From Diadema setosum (Eukaryota > Echinodermata > Echinoidea > Diadematoida > Diadematidae), in assembly GCF_964275005.1 (NCBI RefSeq), contig NC_092695.1, positions 9,568,197 to 9,632,196 of the forward strand: DNA of 64,000 nucleotides. The letters run 5' to 3'. A model generated the notes under the pieces. It saw nothing but the letters and a program-made list of their open reading frames with translations. It did not search any database and had not been told where the DNA came from. Position numbers and translations under genes: made by a program. How positions within the stretch are numbered: the stretch's first letter is position 1; each line of letters opens with the position of its first letter. Below are positions 1-17,602 of the stretch, piece by piece.

Positions 1-296
1 TACTTGGGTCCAAATGAAGCTTGTTACCTGTGATTTACAATGGCTAAATTGGGAAACACAAGTGGAATAACTAATGGCACTGCAAATGATATATACTTTA
101 ACTATGAGGGAGGTAGGCAAGGAGAAAGCCATTAGGAATGCTTTCTGCAGTGGGATGCAGTCTACCTTGTGTTATTGGAGGGCCAATGTACAGTGTTGGT
201 AACTGCATGTGTATACCATATATTTCACAAGGTTTTATTTTGGTGAATTTCTTGAGCTTGGTACTAATCGCAAATTTAACAATGGCGGTAAAATAC

Positions 297-687
297 TAAA
301 GGGACTGTACAGTACTGGTTGAGGTGGGGATTAATGTTTTGAACATTCCTGCATGAGATAATGAGAAACCTCTTATGAAATTTGAAAGAGCAAGTAATTT
401 TAAGAAGTATTCAACGTTTATTTGATGTAAATTGGTTTTCAAATGGCTGAGATATCAAAAAAGTGATAATAATAAAAGGCAACAGGCTACGCCTTTTATT
501 AGGATCTCTTTGTTTATCACCTTGTTTTTGGATATCTCAGCCATTTCAAAACCTATTTTCATCAAATAAACTTTTGATACCCCTTAGAATTGCATGCTCT
601 TTGATATCTCATAGAGTGGTTTCTGAATATCTTGCAAAATGTTAAAAGCTAAATCCTCACCTCAACCAGAACTGTACACACCCTTTA
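297..687. repeat. Foldback MITE family A, copy 1 (391 bp)
   Basis: Inverted arms: the left end AAAGGGACTGTACAGTACTG mirrors the right end CAGAACTGTACACACCCTTT. The internal arms carry paired GGCTGAGATATC and GATATCTCAGCC words. The flanks read TA, consistent with a Tc1/mariner-type target site. No coding capacity. Confidence 0.85.
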
Positions 688-1251
688 ACTCTGATCTCAA
701 TATGAATGCAACATATGTACATTTCTCCATCCATTACTGTACTCCATGACACAAACAATATAACCACTTGCAAAATTGTCAGGAAGTCCAGATTCACAAA
801 AAACTTAGACTCACTAAATATATGGCATATACATGCAGTATATACTGTTGTTATATGTGGTGTGTTTTGCTGTATGTAATATTAAAGCCTCCCCCAAAAA
901 GCAAATCAGACCTTAAAGTCTGAACATTGCTGGAGGGTTTTTTCCGACAATTAAAGTCGTCATCTATTATCTTCTAGCCTTACTTGATAGGTTAGTCAGA
1001 CTATGTTGCCAATGGCACATTCCTTCACCTGTTTTTTTTTTTTGTTGTATTCATTTTTGCACCATTGATAACAATCCAAGAGCATGCACAGCACAGCTTT
1101 TGCACCTCATGTGTGCAGTGTGAAACCAAATTAGGTAAAACTAAATTTTAATCCATGCTGCTTTCCTCGAGCACATATCATAATTGTCGGGAAATATCGC
1201 TTTCAAGAGCAGGTTTAGCATTTTATTGCACACACTAAACACAACATTGTT

Positions 1252-1818
1252 TTAAAGGACAAGTTCACCTTCATTAATATAAGGACTGAGAGAATGCAGC
1301 AATATTTGTAGAATACAACAGTGAAAGTTTGAGGAAAATTGGACAATCGATGCAAAAGTTATGAATTTTTAAAATTTTTGTGTTGGAACTGCTGGATGAG
1401 GAGACTACTAAAGCTCGTGATATCATATGAGTATAACAGTATAAAGAAAATGTAAAGAAAATTCAACATATTTTCACTTCTTTTGCATAATAAAAGAGCA
1501 CTTGACTTGTCTCTTTCTAAAGGCAATGGGTATGATATTACCCATAACATATGTCAGTAACTAGTCAAGGGAATGTGTACTTTTTTCAAAAGATGAAATT
1601 TTGTGAAATTATATTTATATTTTCCTTATATTGTTGTACGCATGTGACATCATACACTGCAGTAGTCTTCTCATCCAGCAGTGACTGCACAAAAACTTCA
1701 AAAATTCATAACTCTTGAACGGATTGTCCGATTTTCCTCAATCTTTCAATGATGTGTTGTACTAATATTGCTACATTCTCTCAATCCTTATGTTAATGAA
1801 GGTGAACTTGTCCTTTAA
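1252..1818. repeat. Foldback MITE family B, copy 1 (567 bp)
   Basis: Ends read TTAAAGGACAAGTTCACC and the inverse. The arms are roughly 170 bp and include CAATCGATGCAAAAGTTATG and its partner. Non-coding. Confidence 0.85.
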
Positions 1819-2202
1819 TTTGCGCTGAAAACAGGCCTATAATCATTACCTACTTTGAATGTAAATTGTATGCCATTTGATTGCTGCAAACATTTCTCTA
1901 ACTGGAGTAGAAATAGCTAGTATTGATTTAATCCATGTGATATTGCATTATGCTTTATTCTTTCAACCTGCACTGCCTAGTGCCAGAAGTGTTTTGAACA
2001 AAATACAAATAATATGCATTTTTATTCTACACTGTTGCATCAGCACTGGAGCTGTTCATCTGAAACACAAATCTTAAATTTTATACATAAAATACAAGTC
2101 ATTGCAAGATTATCTGGCAGCATGTCAACCTGAATTTTCTTCCTGTAATATTTTAGTAAACAGTACATTGCTACCATATTGCTCCTCACCAGATCGGTCA
2201 CA

Positions 2203-2475
2203 GCTCGTTATTCCGAAGGTTCGTTATTCCGAAGGCTCTTCAGTCCGAAGATTTGTTATTCCGAAGGTTCGTTTTTTCCGAATTTCATTTTAGGATTAAC
2301 AAATCTTCGGAATGACGAACCTTCGGAATAACGCCACAAATGTTCGGATTAGCGAACCCTTTTTCATTTTCGGATTAACAAACCTCTAGGTATAGGGAAT
2401 TGTGTGTTTCGGATTAACGAACCTTTGGAACAACGAACCTTCGGAATATCGAACCTTCGGAATAACGAACAGCAC
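2203..2475. repeat. Foldback made of GTTATTCCGAAGGTTC words
   Basis: The left half repeats GTTATTCCGAAGGTTC about four times; the right half repeats the reverse complement GAACCTTCGGAATAAC with variants. The centre is near 2290. Length about 270 bp, non-coding. Confidence 0.8.
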
Positions 2476-2526
2476 CCACCAGATCAATGCTAAATGGAGT
2501 TCTCTGTTAATAAAAAAAAAATAAAC

Positions 2527-4260
2527 TAGACTTGGAATTTGTCAACACTGACAAATTAGGTGATCCGATCTCTTCGGAAATCAATGATTTTAGTCCCGAT
2601 CCCAATAGGCATGATGAAACAGGTTTCATCTGTGTTAATAGGGACATTGGCCGTGTGATGTTTGGATTCTCATTTAGAAACGGGAGTCAGACCTGCTATC
2701 GATGGTACACAACACTAAGATACAGAATGAAGTATATTTGATCTTTGACCCCACTTTGCACAGACAAGATAGCATCTGAGCAAAAAGTGGTTATTTTGTG
2801 AAATGATCCCTATAATATGGTCTTTACGTGTGCAAAATATGGGAAAGAAAGGACATGTATTCACCAAGATACAGGATAAACCATTTATGACCTTTGACCC
2901 TAATTTACATACCCAAGATGGCGTCTGATTAAGTAGTTGTTATTTTATGAAATAATGTACGTGACATGAACTAAACATGTGCAAAATATGGGGGTGATTG
3001 GGCCTGTTTTTCTTGAGTTATTGCAAAGAAAGTTGCAGAAAGAAAGAAATATCTCAATACATCGAAGATAAGCTTTAATTTCAACCAAGTTTTTGGACGT
3101 GATCCCGATACCGTATGAAGAAACAAAAGGCACATTACCGATAGCGCAAAGTCTGAGCTACAACATATTAAAATCTGGGAAAAATTCACCGAAGGGTAAG
3201 TGAGCTAGTGCTCGATAGAGATAGTCATATCAATTTTCATTTCCAGAAAAACTGCACTCCCATAGAGATAACACTTAAACTGGCCAAATTTGACAAGGTT
3301 ACATTCAATTCATTTTTACGAGGTGATGCCATCATCTAATCAAAATTTTGTAAATGTATTTATGAAAGAGCATTTAATAAGCTACATCATAGTGAAATTT
3401 GGGTCAAAATTGGCAAAGGATAAGTGAGATACGCTCGAATGACCTTGAAATTTGATGACGTCATTTTGAAAATTTACTCTTTTTATTTTATCAAGAAATT
3501 TGATATCTTTTAATCATTTTTTCAGCATCGCCACCCCATGAAATGACATGTACAACTCATCAGCTTTCAGAATATGTAAAGAAAATGGGGGGTCACCGTC
3601 CATCCTGACGAGTAAAATCGGATTTAAAATTGGCGGTTTTTTGGCATAGTTGCACTGTATATCGCCTTTGACGCGCGCGCGGAATTGCAACTTTGACGGG
3701 CCGGTATGACGTCATATTGAGCTGGATTTACTTGAAATTTCTTAGAAATATTCCTTGACATTTCAGAAATCCGATCTGTGTGAAAAAACGGGAAATTTCT
3801 ATTGCATAAGAGCTGTGCGTGCGTATATGTGCGCGCGCGTACGCGTCCGTACGATTTTTTCAATTTTTCAAAAAATGCTCTAAATGGTCTGAAACGTGTG
3901 CAAAAATATTTTGAGCTCGATTGGAGTATACAAATACTTCAACGCGCGCGTACGCGCACGGTTTAAGGGTACAGATGAATTTTGAGAACATGAGTAGAAT
4001 CAGCTTGATTTGAACTATACGTGACGTAAATTTCATTGAAAAATTCCATTCCATTAATTAGATATTAGTGAGAATGTGTTTTCATATAATGACGTCATAG
4101 TGACGTCATGGTCGACTGATCACTATGATTTTATTAGATTTGTCGTCTTTGTTACATGATACATATATGGTATAAATTTGGCATTGATAGGATGAGGACT
4201 TTCTGAGCTAACCTCTACACAGCATTTGAGGAGAAAGAGTTTTTTTGTGACAACGGGAAG
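2527..4260 (+). mobile_element. Long repeat R3, copy A (right end missing)
   Basis: Starts AGACTTGGAATTTGTC, then AGGTGATCCGA. The middle has two related units of about 150 bp with TGACCTTTGACC, then CRE palindromes TGACGTCA (3456, 3707, 4090, 4101) and alternating CGCG/GTACGC stretches. No protein of its own is seen, so it looks like a non-autonomous element. The terminal hairpin present in copies B and C is lacking and copy B follows at once. Confidence 0.75.
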
Positions 4261-4265
4261 TTTAA

Positions 4266-6300
4266 CACTAGACTCGGAATTTGTCAAGACTGACAAATTA
4301 GGTGATCCGATCTCTTCGAAAATCAATGATTTGAGTCCTGATCCCAATAGGCATGACCATACAGGTTTCATCTGTGTTGACGGGACACTGGCTGTGTGAT
4401 GTTTGGATTCTCATTTAGAAAAAGGAATGAGACCTGCCATCTTTGGTACCGAATTTCGTATACACTAACGGAAATACAGAATGAAGTATATTTGACCTTT
4501 GACCTCACTTTGCACACCTAAGATGGCGTCTAAGCAAAAAGTGATTATTTTATGAAATGATTCTTGTAACATGGTCTTTGCGTGTGCAAAATATGGGAAA
4601 GATAGGACATGTATTCACCAAGATACAAGATGAAACATTTATGACCTTTGACCCTAATTTACATACCCAAGATGGTGTCCGATCAAGTAGTTGTTATATT
4701 ATGAAATAATGTACGTGACATGTACTAAACATGTGCAAAATATGGGACTGATAGCCATTGTTGTTGTTCATCTATTACACAGAAAGTAGTAGAAAGAAAG
4801 AAAAATAAAGAAAAAATCATGTTATTTTATAGAAATTTGAAGGAGAAGCATAAAAAAATCGGAAAAAGATAAAGTAAGGAAAGGGAGATTAAGATTAACT
4901 GAAGAAAAAGAAGAAAAAAAGTGTTTAAAAAAAAAATATTGGCAGGGGTGAGCCTCGAACCAGGGACCTTAGGATTACGAGTCGGATGCGCTACGCAATG
5001 ACCTATTTCATTCTCCATAGGCCCTGTGTATTAACCAAAATGACGCTGCATCGAAGCCTCGTGTCATTTTCAACCAAGTTTTTCGACGTGATACCGACGT
5101 CGTATGAAAAAATGGAGGTCACACTTAAGATAGCCCACAGTCTCAGCTACAACATACTAAAATCTGGGAGAAATTCACGGAAGCATAAGTGAGCTAGTGC
5201 TCGAAAAAGATAGTCATGTCAATTTTCATTTCCAGAAAAACTGCACTTCCATAGAGATAACACGTAAACTGGTCAAATTTGACAAGATTACTTTCAATCC
5301 ATTTTTACGAGGTGATGCCGTCATCTAATCAAAATGTTGTTATTATATTAATGAAAGAGCATTTAGTAAGCTACAACATACTGAAATTTGGGTACAAATT
5401 GGCAAAGGATAAGTGAGATACGCTCGAGTGACCTTGAAATTTGATGACGTAATTTTGAAAATTTACTTCTTTTATTTTATTAAGAGATTTGATATCTTTT
5501 AATCACTTTTCCAGCATCGCCAACCCATGAAATGATATTTACAACTCATCAGCTTTCAGAATATGTAACGAAAATGGGGGGTCACCGTACATTCTGACGA
5601 GTAAAATCGGAATTAAAATTGGCGGTTTTTTGGCATAGTTGCACTGTATATCGCCATTGACGCGCGCGCGGAATTTCAACTTTGACGGGCCCGTATGACG
5701 TCATATTGAGTCGGATTGACTTGAAACTTGGTAGAAATATTCCTTGACATTTCAGGCATCCGATAAGTGTGAAAAAACGGGAAATTTCTATTGCATAAGA
5801 GCTGTGCGTGCGTATATGTGCGCGCACGTACGCGTCCGTCCATTTTTTTCAATTTTTCAAAAAATGCTCCAAATTGTCTGAAACGTATGCAAAAAAAATT
5901 TGAGCTCGATTTGAGCATACAAATATTTCAACGCGCGCGTACGCGCACGCTTTAAGGATAAATATGAATTTTGAGAATATGAGTAGAATGCGCTTGACTT
6001 GAAATATATGTGACGTAAATTTCATTGAATAATTCCATTCCATTAATGAGATATGAATGAGAATGTGTTTTCATATAATGACGTCATAGTGACGTCACGG
6101 TCGACTGATCACAATGATTTTACTTGCGCTGTCGTCTTTGGGACATGATACATACATGGTATAATTTTGACATTGATAGGAAGAGGACTTTCTGAGCTAA
6201 CCTCTGCACAACTTTTGAGGAGAAAAAAGAAAAAGAAGAAGAAAAACAAAGAATCAGTACAGATACAGAAGGTGATCCGAGAGGATACTCGGATCACCTA
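4266..6300 (+). mobile_element. Long repeat R3, copy B, with nested tRNA-like insert
   Basis: Same start as copy A. It ends in a 12-bp stem hairpin, AGGTGATCCGAG .. CTCGGATCACCT, followed by AA. CRE palindromes are at 5696, 6079 and 6090, with perfect DR1-type sites at 4493 and 4642. An insert at about 4797-5058, absent from copies A and C, carries a tRNA-like segment. Confidence 0.75.
4797..5058 (-). repeat. tRNA-derived SINE-like insert in copy B
   Basis: On the minus strand about 5010-4930 reads like a tRNA body with a B box GGTTCGAGGCT; by my alignment the anticodon position would read CGT. The acceptor stem does not close, so it is not a working tRNA. A purine-rich (plus-strand) tail follows. 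Neighbouring copies A and C show the empty site. Confidence 0.6.
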
Positions 6301-6860
6301 ATAAAAAAAAGGGGGGGGGGGGAATGATCAGATGACAGATAAATGTAAATGCATTTTTTCTTTTTTTTTAATGTTGGATGCTAAAGATAAAACATATAGT
6401 ATTTGCTAAACATCTGCAATCTTTTATGACAACTGGCCTCACTTATACAACCAAGAGCACACAGATGTCTGTCTGGGCAATATTTACCATGTACCTCTGA
6501 TTTTCCCCCTTGCTACACAAGGAGAGGCACACGCAACCTTATACATACACCTCTGTCTGGTGATTTTAGTTGCTTTTATCAACTTGTGAATCAATTTCAT
6601 TGAATCCATGTACCACAATAAATGGCCAATGCTTTCGGTCAAGAATTTTGATTTCATGATGGTGCATGTATAGATAATTATCAGTTTGAGAACTGTCCCA
6701 GAAGATAACGTAAGAATAAATACAAAAGAAAAAGTCTAGAGTACAGAGACTACAGGTGTAAAGTATGAGACATTTTGGCTGGTGGTCTGCACATGAACTA
6801 GATGTAGCAGTCACATGGCTTGCCAAAGTTATCACATGTTATGTTTGAATGCTGCACGTA

Positions 6861-7006
6861 CCTGGGGGGCATTTCTTGAAACGTTTTAGTCGGATATTTT
6901 TCAGACAAACCGTTACAAGCTACTGAAATCCTCGCATCTGATTGGCTGAGAGCAAATTTGTCTGACAACTTTGGTGGACAGAATGCTACATGAAATGCCC
7001 ATCAGG
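6861..7006. repeat. Short foldback MITE (146 bp)
   Basis: Ends CCTGGGGGGCATTTC and GAAATGCCCATCAGG are inverted, with further inner matches. Non-coding. Confidence 0.65.
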
Positions 7007-7325
7007 TGTATATTTGGCTCACAATCTGTTTTTTGTGATGTGTTATGCACATAAAGGGTTGGGATAGATTTGAAAAATGAATGCACACATAATACTGGTG
7101 TACAATGGAGGGCTGTGCTGGAGAAGATATCAACATAAAATAGACTTTCCCTCTATACTGCTAAATTATTCTGAAAGAATGAATGCGAGAGGTGATTCAC
7201 ATCTGTATTGGTGTGTTTATGTTTTTTTTTCATAAAATTTGCTTTACATTGGTTTCATCAAAACATAAATGATTTCAGATTTCATATTTTGTCAATAAGG
7301 GCAGTGGTGTGACTTCAGAGTCCTT

Positions 7326-7558
7326 GGGCCCTGTTTTATCAAAAGATATAATTGATTATAAATTTCTTGCCACACATAGTTGCATAGACTTACCATGGAA
7401 ATCAACTGCGCAATCAATTATAACTCTTCATGATACTGCCGTAGACCTACCATGGAAATCAACTGTACAATGAATTATAACTCTTCATGGTACTGCCATA
7501 GACTTACCGTGGAAATCAACTATACAATCAGTTATAACTCTTCATAAACAGGGCCCTG
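7326..7558. repeat. MITE with GGGCCCTG ends and internal 60-bp tandem repeats
   Basis: Outer ends GGGCCCTGTTTTATC and CATAAACAGGGCCC are inverted. Inside are three head-to-tail copies of a roughly 60-bp unit (ATGGAAATCAACT .. TATAACTCTTCAT). Confidence 0.7.
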
Positions 7559-8230
7559 GACATGATCAGCTTGCTTTTGTAAAATGTCAGTCCTTTAAAA
7601 ATGAGGCCCAGTGTCGGGGGGGGGGGGGGGGGGGGAGGGAATAAAATGACCATTTCTCCCTGTGTACATTGAGTACACGTCCTGATGAGCTGTTTTAACA
7701 AGTTGCTTTTGATGGACTTTGTTTGAGAAGGTTGGATGACACTCAGACAGGTTATCAGATTGATTGCGATGCCAAACTTCCTTAATAGTGTCCCAGGCCA
7801 GGATTGAGTCAATACAGTGTGACCCTCATGTCAACTGTGCCATGACAGTCCTGACTTTGTGACTGGAAAACTGCAAGAGCTCTGCCTAAGTACAGCAAAG
7901 ATGTATGTGAAATACTCTTATTAATCTGTTCTTTTGGCTGCACAGTGGGTCTATAGCCCTCCATAATTGGGTCACATTTTGACTTGAAATTTATAGGTAG
8001 CCATAAAATACTACAGCTGTCCCTCATGAATGTCTCAAAATAATGACAAAACTAAACACAGGAGTCGAGAGATTCAATTTCCCTGATTGTGATGGCTATT
8101 TTCTGACATATCCCAGATAGAAGGCTGCCGCTTGTCACAGTGAAGAGTGAACATTTGCCAGTTGAGAGTAAAACACAGTTTTTGGAACTACATAGTGCTG
8201 TGTAATGCCCATCATCATGTGATGCTTCAT

Positions 8231-8776
8231 TACCTCCGCCAAGGGAGGAGGTTATGTTTTCGTTACTGTTGGTTTGTGTGTTCGTTTGGTAGTTAGTTAG
8301 TTAGTTTGTCCATGTGCAAAATAACTCAAAAAGTAGTTAACGGTTTGGATGAAACTTGCAGGAAAGGCTTAGAAAGATACAAGTAACAATGATTAAATTT
8401 TGGTAGTGATCCGGGAATTTTGGGGGAATTTATGAAGGATTTTTTACATTTTGGCAGGTAGGGTCAATGAACTTGGGAGTTCAGGCTGCGCGTATTTGAG
8501 GTTTGCATGCGTGCACTAAAATGCATGCTCTAGTTTCTGCTAGGGCGAGGCATGCGCAGCTGAGGGTTTATGACGTAACAAAGGCTTCTATATTGGGAAA
8601 TCAGGCAATTTTTCAGCATGTATACCTATGGGTGGAAATCACTGATCTCTATGGAAAAGCCCAAAGAGCTTTTCCCCAGTGGTGGAGAGGAGAAAAAAAT
8701 CTCTTTAGGAAGAGCAAGATCATCAGTGGAAAGTAGCTGCTTGGTGGAGGTCTGCACTCTCAAAGTGCTTTTCTAG
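8231..8776 (+). repeat. Dispersed repeat C, copy 1
   Basis: Starts CCTCCGCCAAGGGAGGAGG; includes AATAACTCAAAAAGTAG and GGTGGAAATCACTGATC. A second copy in reverse orientation lies at 30932-31700. The short frames through it are repeat-derived. Confidence 0.75.
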
Positions 8777-9373
8777 TTCTGACATGTTTTTATTTCATTT
8801 CGTGTTAAGACACTCAATTTTTCCACATTTAAAAGTTTGTGTGTATGATGGCAACAACTTCCCTCTCTTTACTCTCCCTCGTCAAATTACAGTGTGTACC
8901 TGTCTGTGTATGTTAATGTTTATGTTACATAAGATCAAAAGAAGCCATTTCATTTTTTGAATTAGGCTAAAAACAGCACCAAAGTTATATAAGGAATAAG
9001 GAAACAATGCTGCCATAAATGGTAGAATATTAGGAGCTCCCCCCCCCACCCCCCGAAATAGAAAGGATCACAATTTTAATACATGTATAAGAGCACATAT
9101 TTCATGTTTTCCATTTATATTTTGAAGAACACATCCTTTTGAATTTACATGGTAACACAGCTGTCATAATTGGAATGTGAGCAGGGAGGTTTTGATTCAT
9201 ATTACTCTTTTGGGCAATGTTTTACCCATCTTTGATTCCTGTAATATTGTCTTATAGGCTATGCTATGCTGGCATCTTCCATTATCAAGAAGGGTGCCAA
9301 TGGTATACAGTTCCTTGAATATTCCATTCTCTTAATTACACTTTGCTGGTCTGTCTCATTTTTATCACTCCAG

Positions 9374-15298
<5,925 letters not shown>

Positions 15299-17576
15299 TT
15301 GGCGGACAGGCTTCTTATTATAGTTTCGATGTAAATAGATGAAAAGTACCAACCAGTTAAACCATCATTGTGTCTGTATGAAATATGTCCATGAGTGATG
15401 TTTTGTTCCAGTGGTATGGATGAGTTGACTTTGTGTTCATCCTAGCTGGCTGTATTTTACAGTTGTCGTGAGCACAGTTTAGTGTGCCGTAGAAAGAAAA
15501 AACAAACAAACACTAAAGATGGCTGATAAAGGATATAAGCTGTAGTATCTTCATTATCATATTCATTTCATTGCCCTGCATTTGCTTTGAAATATTTGAA
15601 TTTGATATTTTCTCAGAGCCAATTCTAGATACAGCTCCCTCAGGGTAGATAAAAACTTAACTCCTTTAATGACATTTTAGTAATGTGCTCTGCTCCTTGA
15701 ATTTGTGTTTCTTGCATCCACCATTGCCATCATCATCAGCATTTTTTTAGACTTACTATTTACTTTCTTTGATTATTTATATCATTTTGTTGTGTAGCAC
15801 AAGCCTTTCTAGAGGATTTTAGTGGGTGAATAGCACGTAGTTACTGTAGCTGAAAGATTGACTGAAGTAATATGCCTCTGTCTGTCTGTCTCTCTGTCTC
15901 AGATCTTCTTATCACGATTTGCAGAAAACTCGTGTGAATTATGTTGATCCATATGCTTTCTTCAATTAACATTACATGTAAATGTGCTTATTTTGTTTGG
16001 GCAAAATCCTACACAGTCAAATTTCATTAACCTTGGTTGAAGTTGTCATTTTCCAGCCGTAACATGAGCGAGAAATGTCCACATTTTTTTTTTTTTTTAA
16101 TAATTTGGTAGGAGAGATAGACACATATAGGCAATTATTTCAAAGAAAGGGCATTCCCTATGTAGAATTAGGTAAAAGGTCAGTCCTCAAGAAGGTGATA
16201 GGTCATGATCAATACTATGGGCAGGGCAAAATGATTGTGTGAGAAGTTGGAGGCATCCGATCTCGGTCATCCAGGCACAAAAGTCAAAATTGCAGTACCT
16301 GCTGTGTTCATATGTCTTTTTAATAGGTTTACATGCCAGATTTCCTTTTGAAGGTCATAAACATTCTTCAACATTGTTGTTGATAGTTTTATTCTTGAGG
16401 AATGCCAGCAAATTTGCATAGAAATTGCATGGAATTTTTCCCCAATAGCAGGGTCACATATCTTTTTGATTGTGTTGTGATTTTGCAAAATATTATCACA
16501 TTTCATTCAGACACATGAAAAATTACTTGGGCTCTTGCTTCTTTCTGCATGTGCTCATATTTGCCATCTGCTAAGAAATTATCACATTGAGAAAAAAAAA
16601 TAATTATGGTGAAAATGATGCAGAAACCTCGGAAGATCTTCAGAAAACTGAAAAATTGATGTATTGGATGTTATCTGGTGGAGGCATCATTGCTAGCTGT
16701 TTGTAGGACAGTCAAAGTTTGATATAGTGGCTTCATTTCATGGAAGTTGTGTTTTCTCTCAGCCTACTGATTGCAAAATCCATAAAAACGATAGCTCATA
16801 CAGTACTCCTGATATCTTTTTATACGTCATTTGTGTTTATGTTTAATGTCTCTTGGGAACTGTGAAGTCAGAAATGGACATCTCTTGAAAGGTTTGCCGG
16901 CTTGGAATACAACTTTTGTAACTCTGGCAAAAGTGGCCGACATGAAAGTACTTCGGCTCTAGCTTTGCTGACACTGAAATTACTGCACAATGGGGTACCT
17001 TTTAGGTATGAGTGAACTATTGCTCAAAACTATGACAAAAATTTACAGTCCCTCAATGTATACTTTCAACTGATTGGCTGTACTACTATGTGAATGTGCT
17101 ATTTCCTTCCAGGAGTAAACGGAACAAATATTATTTTGTCATGAGAATTATGTTCGACTTTACTCCTATAATTTGGTCACAATGTCCAGTTGCCAACAGT
17201 ATACGGTCAAGTGGAGTAATGTTTTACGTATGGGTAGTGCAGATTAGCTAATGAGTATGATGATCGGAAGTCATTAATATGGATCATATTGACATGTTAA
17301 ACTTTTTTTTCCGGAGATTCTTGACTGATGATATAAGAAAAGTATCCACCCATATTCTGAAAATTGCTTCGAGAAACAAGCTTGAAATGCACTGTAGGGA
17401 ATAATGGGAGTATGTTCAGTTGTGGGAAAAAAAAAAATCAGGTGAAGAGTTGCATTGGCAAAGCAGCATTTATTTTTCTGTGAGGAATGAGTGAATGATA
17501 TTTGTCTGAAATAATGTTGAGATCCAGAATATGTTGTTACTACAACTCTGTATTAGGGTTGTTGGATTTTTTTCTG

Positions 17577-17602
17577 GTTTTTATTTATTTATTTATTTAT
17601 TT
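17577..17602 (+). promoter_or_regulatory. AU-rich element-like ATTTA run
   Basis: Several overlapping ATTTA pentamers lie in the presumed PRPS 3' UTR, followed by a T-rich tract. Clustered AUUUA in a 3' UTR is the classic mRNA-destabilising element. It could equally be a plain TTTA microsatellite. Confidence 0.35.

Larger units (their letters stand above)
1..9373 (+). other. PRPS upstream intron, repeat-filled
   Basis: No exon is visible in this stretch. The first recognisable PRPS exon starts at 9374 and already encodes residue 136, so the exons for the N-terminal 135 residues should lie left of the window. I looked for the conserved segment just before it (the DLHAS active-site region) and did not find it. 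The interval is filled with foldback MITEs, two tandem copies of a long repeat (2527-6300), a widespread marine-type repeat at 8231 and microsatellites, all listed separately. Confidence 0.6.

Noticed and set aside
3624-3863. Similar frames at 3.6, 5.7 and 24.2 kb suggesting a conserved protein
   Set aside because: They are the same part of the three R3 repeat copies; no start, domain or coding-type substitution pattern is evident.
4930-5010. Possible tRNA gene on the minus strand
   Set aside because: B box and anticodon-like arm are present but the acceptor stem does not pair and an A-rich body follows; read as a SINE head.
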